This document shows positions 24,971 through 36,849 of a DNA stretch of 64,000 bases, piece after piece. The notes under the pieces were generated by a model. That model was not told where the DNA came from. It searched no databases and was given only the letters and a program-made list of their open reading frames with translations. The DNA lies in NCBI GenBank assembly GCA_015680685.1, contig MNCI01005887.1, positions 340,239-404,238 of the forward strand, written 5' to 3'. Position 1 is the stretch's first letter; each line of letters starts with the position of its first letter. The position numbers and the translations under genes were made by a program. This stretch comes from Gnetum montanum. Lineage: Eukaryota; Streptophyta; Gnetopsida; Gnetales; Gnetaceae.

Positions 24971-25519
24971 TATTCCCCCGAATGCAGACTACCGCAGTTT
25001 TGAAGCTGCCTAGAACACAGTTTCCTTGTTCTTGGCTAATGGATTTTTGTTCTTATTTTTTTTACACAGATTAGGGACTGCAAGTGCAACGCCGACGCAG
25101 GAAGAGGATCGCCATCGGTCAAGAATGATCAGCGCTATTGGTTTTTCTGAAAAATGTCGGTGTTGTGTAGATTATTTTGTTAAAACCCTCACTGCGTTGA
25201 GAACCAGAAACCCTAAAGATAGGTGCAGCAGCGGGGGACTCACTCCAGACTCAACAGCACCAGATCGCGGCCACGACTGGGCAGAGACGAATGTTTTTTA
25301 TATCTGTTTTTGATTCAATCCCATTTTCATGACTGCCGTGGCTGCATGTTTCTGTCAGTGTATATAAATAACATCGCGCTGGTGCTGCTGCCGCCCTCTT
25401 TGCCACTGCTCTGCTGCCGCTGCTCTGCTAGAAATTTTGATTCTGACTCGAAACCCTACAAATCCTAACCACCGGCTGCCTACGCTTGGTCCTGCTGCTA
25501 TTTCTGCTCCGCTGCTGCC
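24971..25519 (+). other. GC-richer stretch upstream of helicase fragment
   Basis: Sequence of higher GC with CTG/GCC-rich runs (25370-25520) resembling a plant 5' UTR or transit-peptide region. A 95-codon ORF at 25026-25313 has no recognisable domain. Because the helicase fragment follows, this may be its former 5' part. I infer this only from position and composition. Confidence 0.35.
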
Positions 25520-25870
25520 ATGATGCATCATCATAATTCCTCTGATGTTGATGAATCCCTCTCATGCATGTTTAGCTCTACAACTACGATGCCAATGCCG
25601 GCGTCTCTGCTATTTTGCTGTTTTGACAGGAACGATGCTTTTGAGTAAAATGGACGTGATGATGAAAATCTTGTTATTTCCAGGCTTGTTTTGGACTCCA
25701 GCATCGTGGAGGCACTCAACAGACGGGGCATCACTCACCTCCTTCCCATTCAGAAGGCGGTTTTAGTGTTGCGCTAAACGGGAACAGGCAGAACGTTAGC
25801 TTTCAGAATTCCCATCATAAAAAGGGACCAAGTACGGCTCGCGCACCGTCCATCGGCACCCCACCAAATT
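25520..25870 (+). pseudogene. DEAD-box RNA helicase N-terminal fragment (broken)
   Basis: In one frame from ATG at 25520 it reads through a TAA at 25646, then DDENLVISRL and SSIVEALNRRGITHLLPIQ. The latter is the Q-motif region of DEAD-box helicases, with the GITHL-PIQ phrase of the organellar RH3/RH9/RH53-like group. About a dozen residues normally present before motif I are missing. After a second in-frame TAA (25775-25777) it continues TGTGRTLAFRIPIIK, which is Walker A with Lys changed to Arg. No later motifs (DEAD, SAT) are found. It is a dead host-derived fragment, and the exact parent gene cannot be named. Confidence 0.8.
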
Positions 25871-28550
25871 CGGGATGGTTTTTATCAAACAACTTTGGAA
25901 TGATTTAATAATTTGTATTAGTTGGTTGGGCATGTGCTGCGTTTTCCGTGAAACACCGTCTATTTGTTTATCGGTTCCAATCTACAATTTCCCTTCTCGC
26001 ATGAATTACCCAGCTGTCAAAATCATTCAAAAATAGATTAAGGATAGTCCAGCTTGATGCCCCATTTCTGTAACATTTTTTTTAATATATTCTCCTGCAA
26101 GGAAGCTTGCAAATTGCAATGGAAGCCCAAAAGTCGGTGACTAGGTACAGAACAAGGGTCTGAATGTACGATCTCCCGCTAACTCAAGCTTGCTCAGAGA
26201 AAGAAATATGATCGCTATCAAAGATACTCCACTTGTGATAATGAACTTTTTGAGAATATTATCACTTTTTCAAAATGATAGACCATAAGGAATTGGTGCG
26301 TAGGTTCTAAAAAATGAAGTAAGAAAACAGGACTACATCTGTGCCTATGCCTCACTGACTCAATGAATTGGGATTCATCCGGCGATCACACATAGTTAAC
26401 GATCATAAGCAATCTAGAAATTAGATGTCCCAAGTGTTGTAGGGTTTTGTTTTTCTGGCCGCAATAGTGCCCATGATTACCCAATTCGAATCAGTGCTTA
26501 GAAATGAAAGAGTGCCATAGGTTCCTCAGTCACATGCTTTTCCTTCAATTTTTTATCACTGGTGCACAGGTCTTTCAGCTCATCGTGCTTTACAATAATG
26601 CTCTAAATCATCTAATCTTGTTCCATGAAATGGCTAAAATGTTCCAACACTAAGTTTTAGAAATAATTAGATAATTTAGTTACTATAATACAACTCTGCC
26701 AATGCTAGTCCCAAGCTTGGATACAAGAGGGTTAGTATCAGATTACCAGTTGACTGGAAAACCTTGATAAATCTCACAAATGAGTTCTTTTTTAGATTTT
26801 GTAGAAGCTTGGGCATTTCCTAGAAGCAATGCATAATAATCATGGGGCTTATTTTCTATGGAAAATGGACAAGGGCTTGCTAAGGCATCCTCTAGAAATG
26901 ATACACAACATTGTCATCTATATGTCATTAAAAGTATATAAGGGTTCCCACCTCAGGGATAGGTGTGGGTAAAGAAGCAAATCCAGTGAAGCTCTAAATT
27001 ATGGGTTCGATTCTAGTGTGCAATGTTGAGTTATAAAGTTCAAATTAGACTATATATCTTAGGATGTACCTATATTATAATTATTTAGGGTTCCAACACC
27101 CACCAACCCCCTTCTTGTATCCCAAAACATTTCTCTTTATAGAGGCAAATGACAAAAAAAAAGCTCATGAAGCTAACCCCATTTTGTTGGAACAAGGCTA
27201 GGATGATGATGATGAGTTACTCTAAGACCTTTGAAACATCAAATCACAATTACCTAGGCGTTTAAAAATTAAAATTATTTTAAATTAGATCAAAACCTGA
27301 GATTGATTAAGGATAAAACTATTATAAAAATATTTTAAAATTTAATAAGTTGATCTATGTAATTGCAAATGGCACACAAATGTGTTTCAAAGATAGAGGG
27401 TCCATTACAACTCAAAGAAAAGAGGCCAAGCCAAACTAGACATGGATGCAAGTTGGAACAATAATAATAAGAGTTCCATGCAACTATACCATCAATGCAA
27501 GAACCAAAAGTTTAATTAAGAAGACAAATTCCCACCACGTAAACATGAGAATCTGTGAGGGAAGGTGCACCTCCATTACAACTTAACCTTAAGGTGAACC
27601 TCATAGGTAAATAATGGGGACTTGTATTTGGTAAAAACTAACTTAGTTCTAGAGTAATCACTAGAAAGATGGAATAGTCAAAGATCAAGGATATTATAAT
27701 ATTCTACTTAATTGATGTTAATTCCAAGGCCTTAGGAACTCCTATGGTGGGAACTCAAGCTCTAGAGGTATCTATGAATATAGATGTAGAGATCAATGAG
27801 TGGGTGCAAAGGGCTTACAATGTAGACTAGAAAAAATATGGTTCCTTAACCTAAGCAAAGAAATTTTACTTTAAGACCATAATGTACCATATTAATCTAA
27901 TAGTACATCTAAGCAAAAATCACATCCTTCTCTACTAGGAAATGTGCAACCCTAAGTGGCTGATTTCCACTTAACTTACCTTAACTCATATTCTTGGAGA
28001 TAAAAAAAAGATTCAAAAAGAATGATGGTGGACAAGAAGACATGCCTCTTCTCATACCTAATTAAAATACTTTCAAGAAGAAAAGGAATTTTTCACTATG
28101 CAAATGACACTTTCAAAAGGACTCCCACTACATCATGGAATAATATGCTAAAGATAAAACCAACTCTAAGGATTTAAGAAGAGTTATTGCCACCACATAA
28201 CATCAAAGTAGCATAGGAACCACATGTATAAGTGCAAGTTCAAGTGCACCATGCTCTAGTAGAAAAGCATGTATAAATAATTTCAATGTCTATTGTATTA
28301 TCATGAGTCATTTATAATAGTTGTAACATCATCAATCCTGTGAAGAATGTTGCATTGACCTTGCCTAAAGAACATCTAAAAGTTTTTGGTAATGTAGGAT
28401 CATTCCTAGTCACACTAGAATCTAGAGATAGAGTAATTGTGATGGTGATGATACACAAGGGTTAAGAAGCTATAATAGAAATTGTAGCAAATTATAGTGA
28501 CTGAAAAATTTGATCACTAAAAAACTAAAGATGTCAACACAACAGCTTTA
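25871..28550. other. no feature recognised
   Basis: About 2.7 kb, AT-rich, with stops in every frame. No LTR, RT or other domain was recognised. It may be heavily decayed transposon sequence. Confidence 0.4.
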
Positions 28551-29229
28551 ACCCTGAATCCTCAGGGCCTTCAAAAAAATAAAATTTGAGGTGCCTTAGA
28601 TGGTCTAGTAGATCACCTAGGGACTTAGAGGAGGGTAAATAAGATTGTAAAAATAAAAATGCAAAAACTACAGATCTGAAAAACTGAAAGTACAAAAAAA
28701 AACCTTAAACTTTATTTAAAAAGAATAAAGATTGATTTTAAGAAATGTACACAAAAATGTGCCTGGGTAGCAGGGGGTTCACTTCAGTGGAGCTTGAAAT
28801 GCATTGCTCCATGATCTAGATGCTCCATAACTCTCAATGCTTTTGAACCTTTGCTTGTACTTAAAAAAGATTTGTAGGAAGGGTGTTACTATTGGTGGTG
28901 AGAAAAGTAAGAAATTTGACTACTAGATAGCTCCATGCTAGAGATTGGGAGCCCTAGAAATGCAGCATTGACACCAAAAATCTATAAGTCTCAAGGATAA
29001 TTACAAAGGCTACAATGCTTCCACATTAGAGTTTAAGAGAATGCAATCATGGGAGATTGCAAGAGCTCTTGAGTACCTAAAAATGCCCCAAGTGTGGAAA
29101 TGTAAAAAGTTTTAAATTACCCAAGAGTCTCCAGACTATGAAACTGTAAAAATTATGGAACCTTGAAATGGTGTTTGGGTTTAGCTTTTATAGGTTTTTG
29201 GCATTAATTTTTACTACAAATTGGCTATG
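28551..29229 (-). other. possible LTR-like host sequence of the solo LTR
   Basis: On the minus strand there is a TATA-like CCTATAAAAGC near 29185-29195, and the sequence continues at 30095-30159 beyond the solo LTR. It may be a fragment of another LTR family. No coding content was seen. Confidence 0.3.
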
Positions 29230-29234
29230 GTTTG
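29230..29234 (+). repeat. target site duplication GTTTG (left)
   Basis: GTTTG here and at 30090-30094 flank the LTR 29235-30089 exactly, as expected for a 5-bp Ty3/gypsy target duplication. Confidence 0.85.
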
Positions 29235-30089
29235 TGATGGGACGTAATATCACATGAGTCACGTATGTGATATCGCATCCCCCGCGATATCATGTATGCG
29301 ATATCACGTCTTCCCCTACGATATCGCGTACACGATATCACAGTGTGTCGCAATGTCTATAAATAAGAAGCGGCTCTCCCTTTTTTGGGGATTAGTTTAG
29401 TTCCTTAGCGAAACTCTGGCAGTTTGATCCCTCCAGAGATAGATTATTTTCCAGTCTCTGCTCGTAGTGTGGTGAATGTAATTGTATGGCATCCTTTATT
29501 CGAGTGTGACGTACTTGGACACGCACATGACTGGAAATAAAGATCGAGATTACTTCATCATTGCAGCATTCACTTTGTTTATTTATTTAATTAATGTTAT
29601 TTACTACTTTCCTAGTTAATCTCTCTCTCACCCTTATCTCCTAGCAACGCGGAATGAGTACGACTTGGTTACGAGCATTTAAGTGTGATTACTTGGCATC
29701 CCAGTGGCGTACCTAGGATCTACGCTTGGTAATCCTAGTGGTAGTCATGCACAAGGTCCAAGATGTGTACGGATGATCAAGGAATGGCTGCTCATCGCAC
29801 TTAGGCTAGATTAGATTCTTTTACCCTTTACCTCCTAGCTTAGCTTAGTTAATATTATTTTCCACTGCCTTTAGGAGTAGCATTAGATTAGGAACATATC
29901 ATACACCTCACTTTGGACTAAACCATACGTGACAAATATAATACTAGTCTAGGTGGAAAGATAGCGAACTGTGATCTAAGGCTAACTATCTAGGTGCCAC
30001 AACTAGTCCGTCTGCGGAGTTCGACCGGATCGCGTGTGAGAACGCTCGTATTCGTATGGTTGAGTGTAGGGCTACCTTGCCACTTATTA
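29235..30089 (+). mobile_element. Athila-like solo LTR
   Basis: An 855-bp LTR from TGATGGGACG to ...CACTTATTA (CA end mutated to TA), flanked by GTTTG duplications. U3 holds at least five GATATC-centred palindromes (29265-29340). A TATAAATA box lies at 29358-29365. U5 matches the LTRs at 11149 and 57763, including ATTCGTATGGTTGAGTGTAGG. No primer-binding site or gag follows, so it is a product of LTR-LTR recombination. Confidence 0.9.
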
Positions 30090-30094
30090 GTTTG
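30090..30094 (+). repeat. target site duplication GTTTG (right)
   Basis: Matches 29230-29234 and marks the right side of the solo LTR insertion. Confidence 0.85.
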
Positions 30095-30159
30095 GCTACA
30101 AATTTTGGCTATGCTTTAGGTGGGGTAGATGCCAAAATTTCAAGGGTTTCCATATATAG

Positions 30160-30877
30160 TGATGAGCAGCGAGATACCTCTATGCCCAACCATACAAATC
30201 ATAAAGCATTCATGTGTAATCTGATTGAATTCCATGGACTCTATAGTTTTTGGTGTACTAGTTCTCTAAGATGTAAACTTTACATTGAGGACATTCATTG
30301 TCTTCCCAACTACACTTTTGAAGCTCAATGTATGATTTAAGTGTAATTGAGGCATAATGATTTTTGTTGTTTTATGTGTTTATGCTCAAAGTGGTTGTAC
30401 TTATGTATTTAATCTATTTAGCTTAATTAATTAACTAATCACTTAAGGTTTAATTTAGCCTAATTAATAGCATAATTAATGAAGATAATAAATTCATAAA
30501 TAAATCATTAATATATTCTAAGTGCTGCAAGGTTTGATCAAAAGGCTCATCTTTATTGTTGTACACACTAGTGTGGTTCAAATACAAAAATGGTCAAATA
30601 AAGATCTTTATACTTTTTGACTCCTGCTATGGGTACTCAGAGAAATATTCTAACTTTCAAATAGACAAACTACAAGAGCTCTACTACTAATATGACTTTT
30701 ATGCTTAATAAACATGGCTGGGAGCTCATATTTATAGTTTTTGCAATAGGACAGCATCAATGAGGCCTCGTAAACATAAAAAAAACTATGTCAACACGAC
30801 CTCGTTAATGGGGCAACACCATGTAAATGGGGCCCTATCGATAAGGGCCCATCAACATGAGACTTTGACACTCATCA
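30160..30877 (-). repeat. 3' LTR of minus-strand Athila-like element
   Basis: The left edge TGATGAGCAGCGAGATACC is the U5 end. A TATA-like element lies near 30730-30740 on the minus strand. The U3 end is ...CACTCATCA at 30877, directly followed by a pyrimidine tract that is the polypurine tract on the minus strand. U3 carries GGGGCC/GGGCCC palindromic phrases instead of the GATATC type. Length is 718 bp. The partner 5' LTR was not found. Confidence 0.85.
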
Positions 30878-30890
30878 TACCCCCACAACT
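30878..30890 (-). other. polypurine tract of minus-strand Athila-like element
   Basis: TACCCCCACAACT, read on the minus strand as AGTTGTGGGGGTA, abuts the LTR. It matches AGTCATGGGGGTA at 63947-63959, the same site in the plus copy. It would prime plus-strand DNA synthesis. Confidence 0.85.
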
Positions 30891-31129
30891 GAGTGAAAAC
30901 TTATCCTCAAGTTTCTTTACAAAAGTGGAAAGGTATGGGAGTATTGACTAACTCTTAACATAACAAATTAACATAATAAAACTGAGTGCCCAAGTGTACA
31001 AATCAACAAATCACAAAAATTGTGTTGTTCATGACACAAAATTGAGCACCATGACATGACTACACAAAAATTGGACAACACATCCTTTAATGACATGAAT
31101 ACAATGGAGAAGATTAGATAGTCTTAGGT
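30891..31129 (-). other. 3' noncoding stretch between accessory ORF and polypurine tract
   Basis: About 240 bp without a domain. It aligns loosely with 56906-57060, the same interval downstream of the plus-strand copy of the accessory ORF. Confidence 0.55.
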
Positions 31130-31464
31130 GGTGAAGGCTCTTGAGCTTCTGAAGGACCTTTGCCAACTTTTGGCACGTGCGATAGCTAAGGTGGCTGTGG
31201 CTATCCTATTATAGCTGCAACCTACAATGGAAGGCAAAAGGCATCTAGTAATGCCTTCATCTTCTCCTCCTTACTTAGAGAATCATTCACAATCCACACA
31301 ACATCACCAATGTGGAATGGAATGAGGATATCCCACAAAAAAGGCATTATTGGGAACATCTCCTTTATGTTGATAAATCATGCAGTGAACTATTTGCATT
31401 CAATATCAAATGCCCTAACTACATTCTATAACTGCTAGTGGTTGTTCATCCTCTTGGCTAGGTT
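31130..31464 (-). pseudogene. accessory ORF of Athila-like element, C-terminal part
   Basis: The minus frame reads NLAKRMNNH, then KEMFPIMPFLWDI and SKEEKMKALLDAF, ending in a Pro-rich EAQEPSPPK tail and a stop near 31130. It matches the plus-strand copy at 56231-56905 (HEMFPTL, EEPPPPK). The left-hand part of the same ORF is at 50549-53045. The 19-kb Tat element lies between them, and the frame runs through its target duplication. Function is not recognised. Confidence 0.8.
31460..31464 (+). repeat. target site duplication AGGTT (left)
   Basis: AGGTT immediately precedes the LTR at 31465 and is repeated at 50544-50548 after the other LTR. Confidence 0.92.
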
Positions 31465-33106
31465 TGTAGCGATCGAAAACATTGATAGCTAGAATGGTCA
31501 CGTCGAGGGGTCCATGGTCAGGATACAAGCCTAACCTTGCCCCAGTCTGAAGGGCTATCACTGGAGGCAAAAAATAGAGGTAGAGTGCCCAAGAAAATCT
31601 TGTCAATTAAACTGATACTTATGGAGTGATTCGATGAACAAGTACTAGGGATTCACATGGTGTTTTTAGTGTTACCGAGGCCAACTAAGCCTAAGCATAG
31701 CAAGGTTTCCTAATGTGAAAATGAGGATGCAAGCATGAAAATTTGTGAAAAATAGCAAAAAATGTGAGTGTGAGGCTAAATGCCAAAGAATATGCTTGAA
31801 AATGCAAAGGAGTTTAAGAGAGGAAGAATGGCACCACCCCAAATAGGGGAAGTGTAGCAATTGTAAAAGAAACATGAGGAGGTACATGGCATATAGACAG
31901 GCATGGTAGGTAGTGTATTCATAGTCTTTGGGGTGTCTAGGCTATGAAAAATGATGTCTACCATGAGGTTTGTGCCTACTGGGTTGGCTACCATAGTTTC
32001 TTCTATGGGCTGTGGTGTGCTACGATGTCCAATGGTGTCCTAAAGTTTTGTTAAGATGCTAAGGGTGTTCAAGTGCAAGAGTGCCAATGCCAAGATGCCA
32101 ACTACTGAATGAAAATGTCAACTAAATGCTTCAAAATTCCAACCCCTAAAATGTGAAATGTAGGGGTATTTATAGGTTTAGGGTTGACATGAAGTGTGGA
32201 TCGAGTGCCACGTGACGTTAGGGTAGTTGAGGCTATACTTATCCTAGCTACACTCCCACTAGAGAACCTAGTTCTATGCTCTAGTGTGCTTCAATGGACC
32301 CCAAGAGACTACTAAATTGTGACTACACTACCAAGACTACATGTGCCAAAGTTGAAAAGACCACAATGTACCTACAAATAGTGCAAAACAGTGCAATTTG
32401 AAGGCTACACTTTGGGACTATGCTCTCCCCATTTTCAAGTGGGATCAAGCATAGGTAAAATTTTGGGACAAATGAGGGTGAAAAAGAGATGTAAGTTATA
32501 GATCTTACTTACCAAAGGAGTATTAGAGCAGAGATAGAGGCTGGTGTTAAGCTCTGGAAGAATTTTGAGGCTATCCTGCATTGTTATGCTAGATACACTC
32601 TAGAGCGTAACCCAACAATTAGGCAAATTCTACAACAATTGAAGTCTAGTGTTGGCTACACTGGCTATGCTCTAAAGTGTAGTAGGGAAAGTGAGAGCAT
32701 ATCACTGACACTTAGAAAAAAATTAATAAAAATTATAGTCTTCATCCAAGCTACGCTCTAGAGCATAGCAGGAGGGGTAGCTTTAGGAGTTAGAAAATCT
32801 ACCAAAATGCTTTTTCCATGTTGGGCAAGCTTAATAGCTTTTGGCTTGACACTTAGGAAAACTAGCCACTTAAGTGAATGCTATGTTGGCTACACTCTAG
32901 AGTGTAGTAGGAAGAATGGGAGTGTAGCATAACACTTATAAAATTTTGCAAATTTGGTTTTGTGCTACATGCTACACCGACAATACTTTGGGGCATAGTC
33001 CTAGTAGTGGAAGCATAGGCCAAAAATTTAGATAAAATTTGCCTTATCTTGACACTTAGACAAATTTTCCATTGAGGTATTATTGCCTAAATTTGGTGGT
33101 TTTTCA
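31465..33106 (-). repeat. 3' LTR of the 19-kb Tat-like element
   Basis: The 1642-bp LTR runs from TGTAGCGATCG to ...GGTGGTTTTTCA. It is collinear with 48904-50543. The U3 part (about 32560-33010) has repeated palindromes around CTCTAGAG, such as CTACGCTCTAGAGCATAG at about 32752-32770. Confidence 0.93.
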
Positions 33107-33121
33107 TTGGTCCCTCTTTGT
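33107..33121 (-). other. polypurine tract of the 19-kb element
   Basis: TTGGTCCCTCTTTGT, on the minus strand ACAAAGAGGGACCAA, is purine-rich and directly abuts the 3' LTR, as required for plus-strand priming. Confidence 0.65.
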
Positions 33122-34189
33122 CAACATTTGGAGGAGTGGCCCAAGAGACATCAACAAAGAACTCGAAACACCATAGTAAGCCTAAGACCAACATTGCTCA
33201 TTGATACCTAATCAAAGGAAACTTCACTGAGCTTAAGAGTGCCAAAGGTAATGGTATGCTAAAGGTAATGGATGTAGGGAATTGGCTTGAGGATAACAAG
33301 GCAGCAATGAGATGCAAATGATGTATCATGTCGTAAGATGTGAAGTTAGCATGGCTAACCATGATCATGGCACTAGGGTGGCTTGTCGCGAAAACAATGG
33401 CCTCTCGTCAAAATGCTTGTGAGAGAGCCATCACCCATAGCATCAAAATGACTTATCCCTAACATGTTGAATTCTCGTTGGTGTGCTTATGAGAAGGCCA
33501 ATGTGAATTTAGGGTTGGACTAGTTTCAAAATTACAACTTTGCTAGATTCTACTTGGGAACATGTTTTTTTTATTTGCAAAATGCTAGCTATAAGATGCT
33601 CATCATTGAGTGAACTATGTGTTTCTTGATGGGTTTTGCTTAAATGAAACCATGTTGCATCTATAGGATAGGTGGTTCCTACCTAGGATGAGTTATGTTA
33701 CATCCGCTTGGGCTTTGACTAGCACATAGAGGCTCCCCATGGGACAAGTTATGTTACATCAATCATGGGTTCTACGGTCAACTAAAAGAAAGGTGTCATG
33801 TGCATTGGAGAAGCTTGCAAGAAAGGCTAGAAAATGTAAGGTAAATGGGTAAATGCAAGTAGGGTATGGGACTCTAGCAGGTGTTACTAATGGTGAGAGC
33901 TCCAACCAGTAATGTTTTCGACGTGGCCTACGGATGGTACTATTAGCGATGATGGTGGTAGCTCCAGAAGGTCAGCAAAATGCTTAAGGGCATCTTTAAA
34001 GGATAAACAAAATGCCAAGGGTGATAATGCTACAAATGTTCCAAAGGCTCTTCTCATAATGACATGAATTCCATTTTGGAACTACAATTCCCCTCCCCAC
34101 CCTACCCACGAGGTGTAGGAAAATGATACAGGATCTGAAGTATTCATGCTTGCTTGTTTGTAGAACTATGCACATTGAGTCATGCATGC
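33122..34189 (-). other. 3' noncoding region of the 19-kb element
   Basis: No domain or long ORF was recognised. Short repeated phrases such as GAGAAGGCC and TTGTGAGAGAGCC occur near 33380-33510. Confidence 0.5.
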
Positions 34190-34570
34190 CAAACTATGAA
34201 CCTAGTTTAAGATCCTAGTAGACTACATGTTGTGCTAGTTTAGGGTCCTAGTAGACCATGAACCTAGTTTAAGGTCCTAGCAGATCATGATGTGCTAGTT
34301 TATAGTCCTAGAAAACTATTGTGTGCTAGTTTAATGTTGTAGTGGATGGTGGATGTTGTGCCGGTTTAACATCATGATGCAAGAATGAGTTGTGCTAGTT
34401 TATAGTCATAACGGACTTGTTGTGCCAGTTTAATGTCATAGCAAATGGGTGTGCTATGGATGCTAGTTTAACGTCATAACCCAAGGATGCTCTATGCTAG
34501 TTTATAGTTATAGTAGACTTGCTATACTAATTTAACATCATAGCATACACTTCTTTACCTTACTTTGTCA
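34190..34570 (-). repeat. CTAGTTTAAGG-type tandem repeats after integrase
   Basis: About ten diverged units with a core like TGCTAGTTTAnnGTCnTAGnnGAC, best seen at 34200-34300 and spaced about 30-50 bp. The block begins right after the integrase end (about 34575). The same motif is found after protease (44160-44460) and before RT (38215-38290). Confidence 0.8.
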
Positions 34571-34574
34571 TTGA

Positions 34575-35690
34575 TGAAGCATTGCATACTAAGCATAGTA
34601 TGGCTTCAAGTACCAATGGTTGATTGGATTAGCAAACTCATTGCCATCTAGGTTAGCAAACTTGAATGCTCCATTTTCATAGGCCTCAGTGACCAAGGAA
34701 GGCCCTTCCTAGTTGGCTGAGAATTTATCTATGAGTTCACGAATGGTCTTGAGGACTAAGTCCCTACTCCTGATTGGGTGTTGATGCTAATTATGGTGAT
34801 GCTTTTGTCATTACTTTTCTTAATACCATTCAATGCAATCAAGTATCTGCAATTGCTCCTCCTCTATAGAGTTGAGGCTATTGATTCTCAACTCGTTATT
34901 TTGAGCCTCATCAATGAAGCTTAACAGGATCACACAAAGTGATGGGACCTACAATTCAATAGGAAAAACTTCTTCAAACCCATAGATAAGACTATATGGT
35001 GTCTTACCTATTATTATCCTACACATTGTGCAGTACGTCCATAGTGCATAGATTAGTTACTCGTGCCATTACGATTTGCTGTTGCTGAGCATCTTCTTTA
35101 GAAGGTTGATAATGACCTAATTTGTAGCCTTCACTTGGCCATTCATCTGTGGGTAGTATAGTGACAAAAATGAATGCTTAATGCCAAGGTGTTCGTAAAA
35201 GGCTTAGGTTTTTGCACTGCTAAATTGTAGCCTATTTTCTATAACTATAGTCATGAGTAGACCAAATCAGGTTACTATGTTATTAAGGATGAATTTGTAA
35301 ACTTGTTGCAATGTCATTTTTCTAAGGGTAATAGCTTCAACCCACTTAGTAAAGCATTCAATTATAGTTATGATGAAGCTATGTCTTACGAAAGACATAG
35401 GCATGATAGGTCCTATGATATCCAACCGCCAAGGTTGGAATGGCCACATGATCTATGTGATGTGAAGTTCAGTGAGAGGCATGTACATTAATTTGCTATG
35501 TCATTGACATACGTCACATGTCTTAACCTTGGAAACACAATTGCACTCCATATAAGGCCAATAGTAGCCTAAGCATCTAATTTTCAATGCCATTGCCCTG
35601 GGTGCTATGTGACCTCCACATAGTCCCTTGTAGACTTGATCAACAATCATTTGCACTTTGCTATCATTAACACAAGTTAGCAATATGCCA
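34575..35690 (-). pseudogene. Tat-like integrase of the 19-kb element
   Basis: The N-terminal zinc part (35501-35683) has CGGHIAPRAMA, GYYWPYM and TCDVCQ. The core (35267-35449) has WRLDIIGPI and CFTKWVEAI. Further on, YYPQMNGQVKATN and GKTPYSLIYGFE are followed by the C-terminal DLVLKTIRE and LKPYYA remnants ending near 34590. The order is complete from the zinc region to the C-terminal domain, but stops and frameshifts are present. It inserts element DNA into the genome in live relatives. Confidence 0.88.
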
Positions 35691-35984
35691 TCATAGGATC
35701 TACAACATAGTGTGTTATCACCTACACAAATGTACTACCATGACCGTTTTTGCACTGCATCCTTTTGGGTAATGGTTATATGTTGTGAAGGATCACCTTG
35801 TTGAAGGTACACCTTGATGTCATCATACCACTCTACCACATGGGTCATGCTTATTGTGGGTACAAATGTAATGTCAATTGTTTGTGTGATAGGCTCGATG
35901 CATTCCACTATTGAGGTGGCCAAGGCATGAAACATGTTAGGTGCAATGCTTGGGGCTAACGTGGCTAATGCGTTGGCAATGGTG

Positions 35985-36430
35985 TTCTCATTACGGGGAA
36001 TGTGTTGGATATCTATGGTTGTAAATTATTTGAGCAAGTGCTTTGCCAATTCGTAGTAAGTTTGTAAGTGTTGTGCTTTGCAAGTGTAAACTTCTATAAC
36101 TTGGTTAAAAACTAATTACAACTCACCTTGGATTGCTAGGTTTTGATTCCTAGGTCACATGCTACTAAGATACCTCTAAGGAGACCTTCATACCTCTCTA
36201 CATTGTTGGTGCAAGGAAATATAAAGTGATAAGTGAAGGGTTAGGTCTCCTCGAAGGGAAATGTGATTATGATAGTGGCACTACCCCTTTGAGTGGTTAA
36301 AGCATCATCAAAGTGTAAGATTGTCTCAAAGTTTCCATGCACTTGGCTTATGTTGCTAAAATGCTCATCTAGGAATTCTAGATCTATTGTTGCTTGATCG
36401 TTTATTGGCGAAGCCATAAGTTGTACAGTT
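35985..36430 (-). pseudogene. Tat-like RNase H of the 19-kb element
   Basis: The minus frame shows LHFDDALTTQRGSATI (first acidic region) and CTNNVERYEGLLRGILVACDLG, matching the RNase H at 7045-7398. It is placed between RT and integrase. A TAG stop interrupts it. Confidence 0.8.
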
Positions 36431-36849
36431 ATTACCTAACCTTTAGTTGATGCTTGTGATATGTAGTACAAGTCAAAATTTATGGCTATTTTTTTCCACT
36501 ATGCAATTCGACTACTTTCATAAATGTTTGCAATGATTTCCTGAAGTACATTGGTTTTGCAAATGATATTTACCTTATTACAAAAAAGGTAGTTCCTTCA
36601 CTTCTTAAGTGCAAAGATTTAGGAGAGGTAGTTCTTTTCCACATCATTATATTTTTCTTCATGGACCACTAATGCATGGCTTAGGTAGTATATAGGGACC
36701 TTTGAACCATCATCTCGCTTTTTGCAAAGTAGAGAAGCAATGGACATTTCAGAGGTTGTAAGGTAGATGTATAATGGTTTATCTCCTTGCAAAGGATAGA
36801 CTATAGGAAGTTGAGCCAGGTCTTGTCATCCACTCAAAGTGAAATCCCT

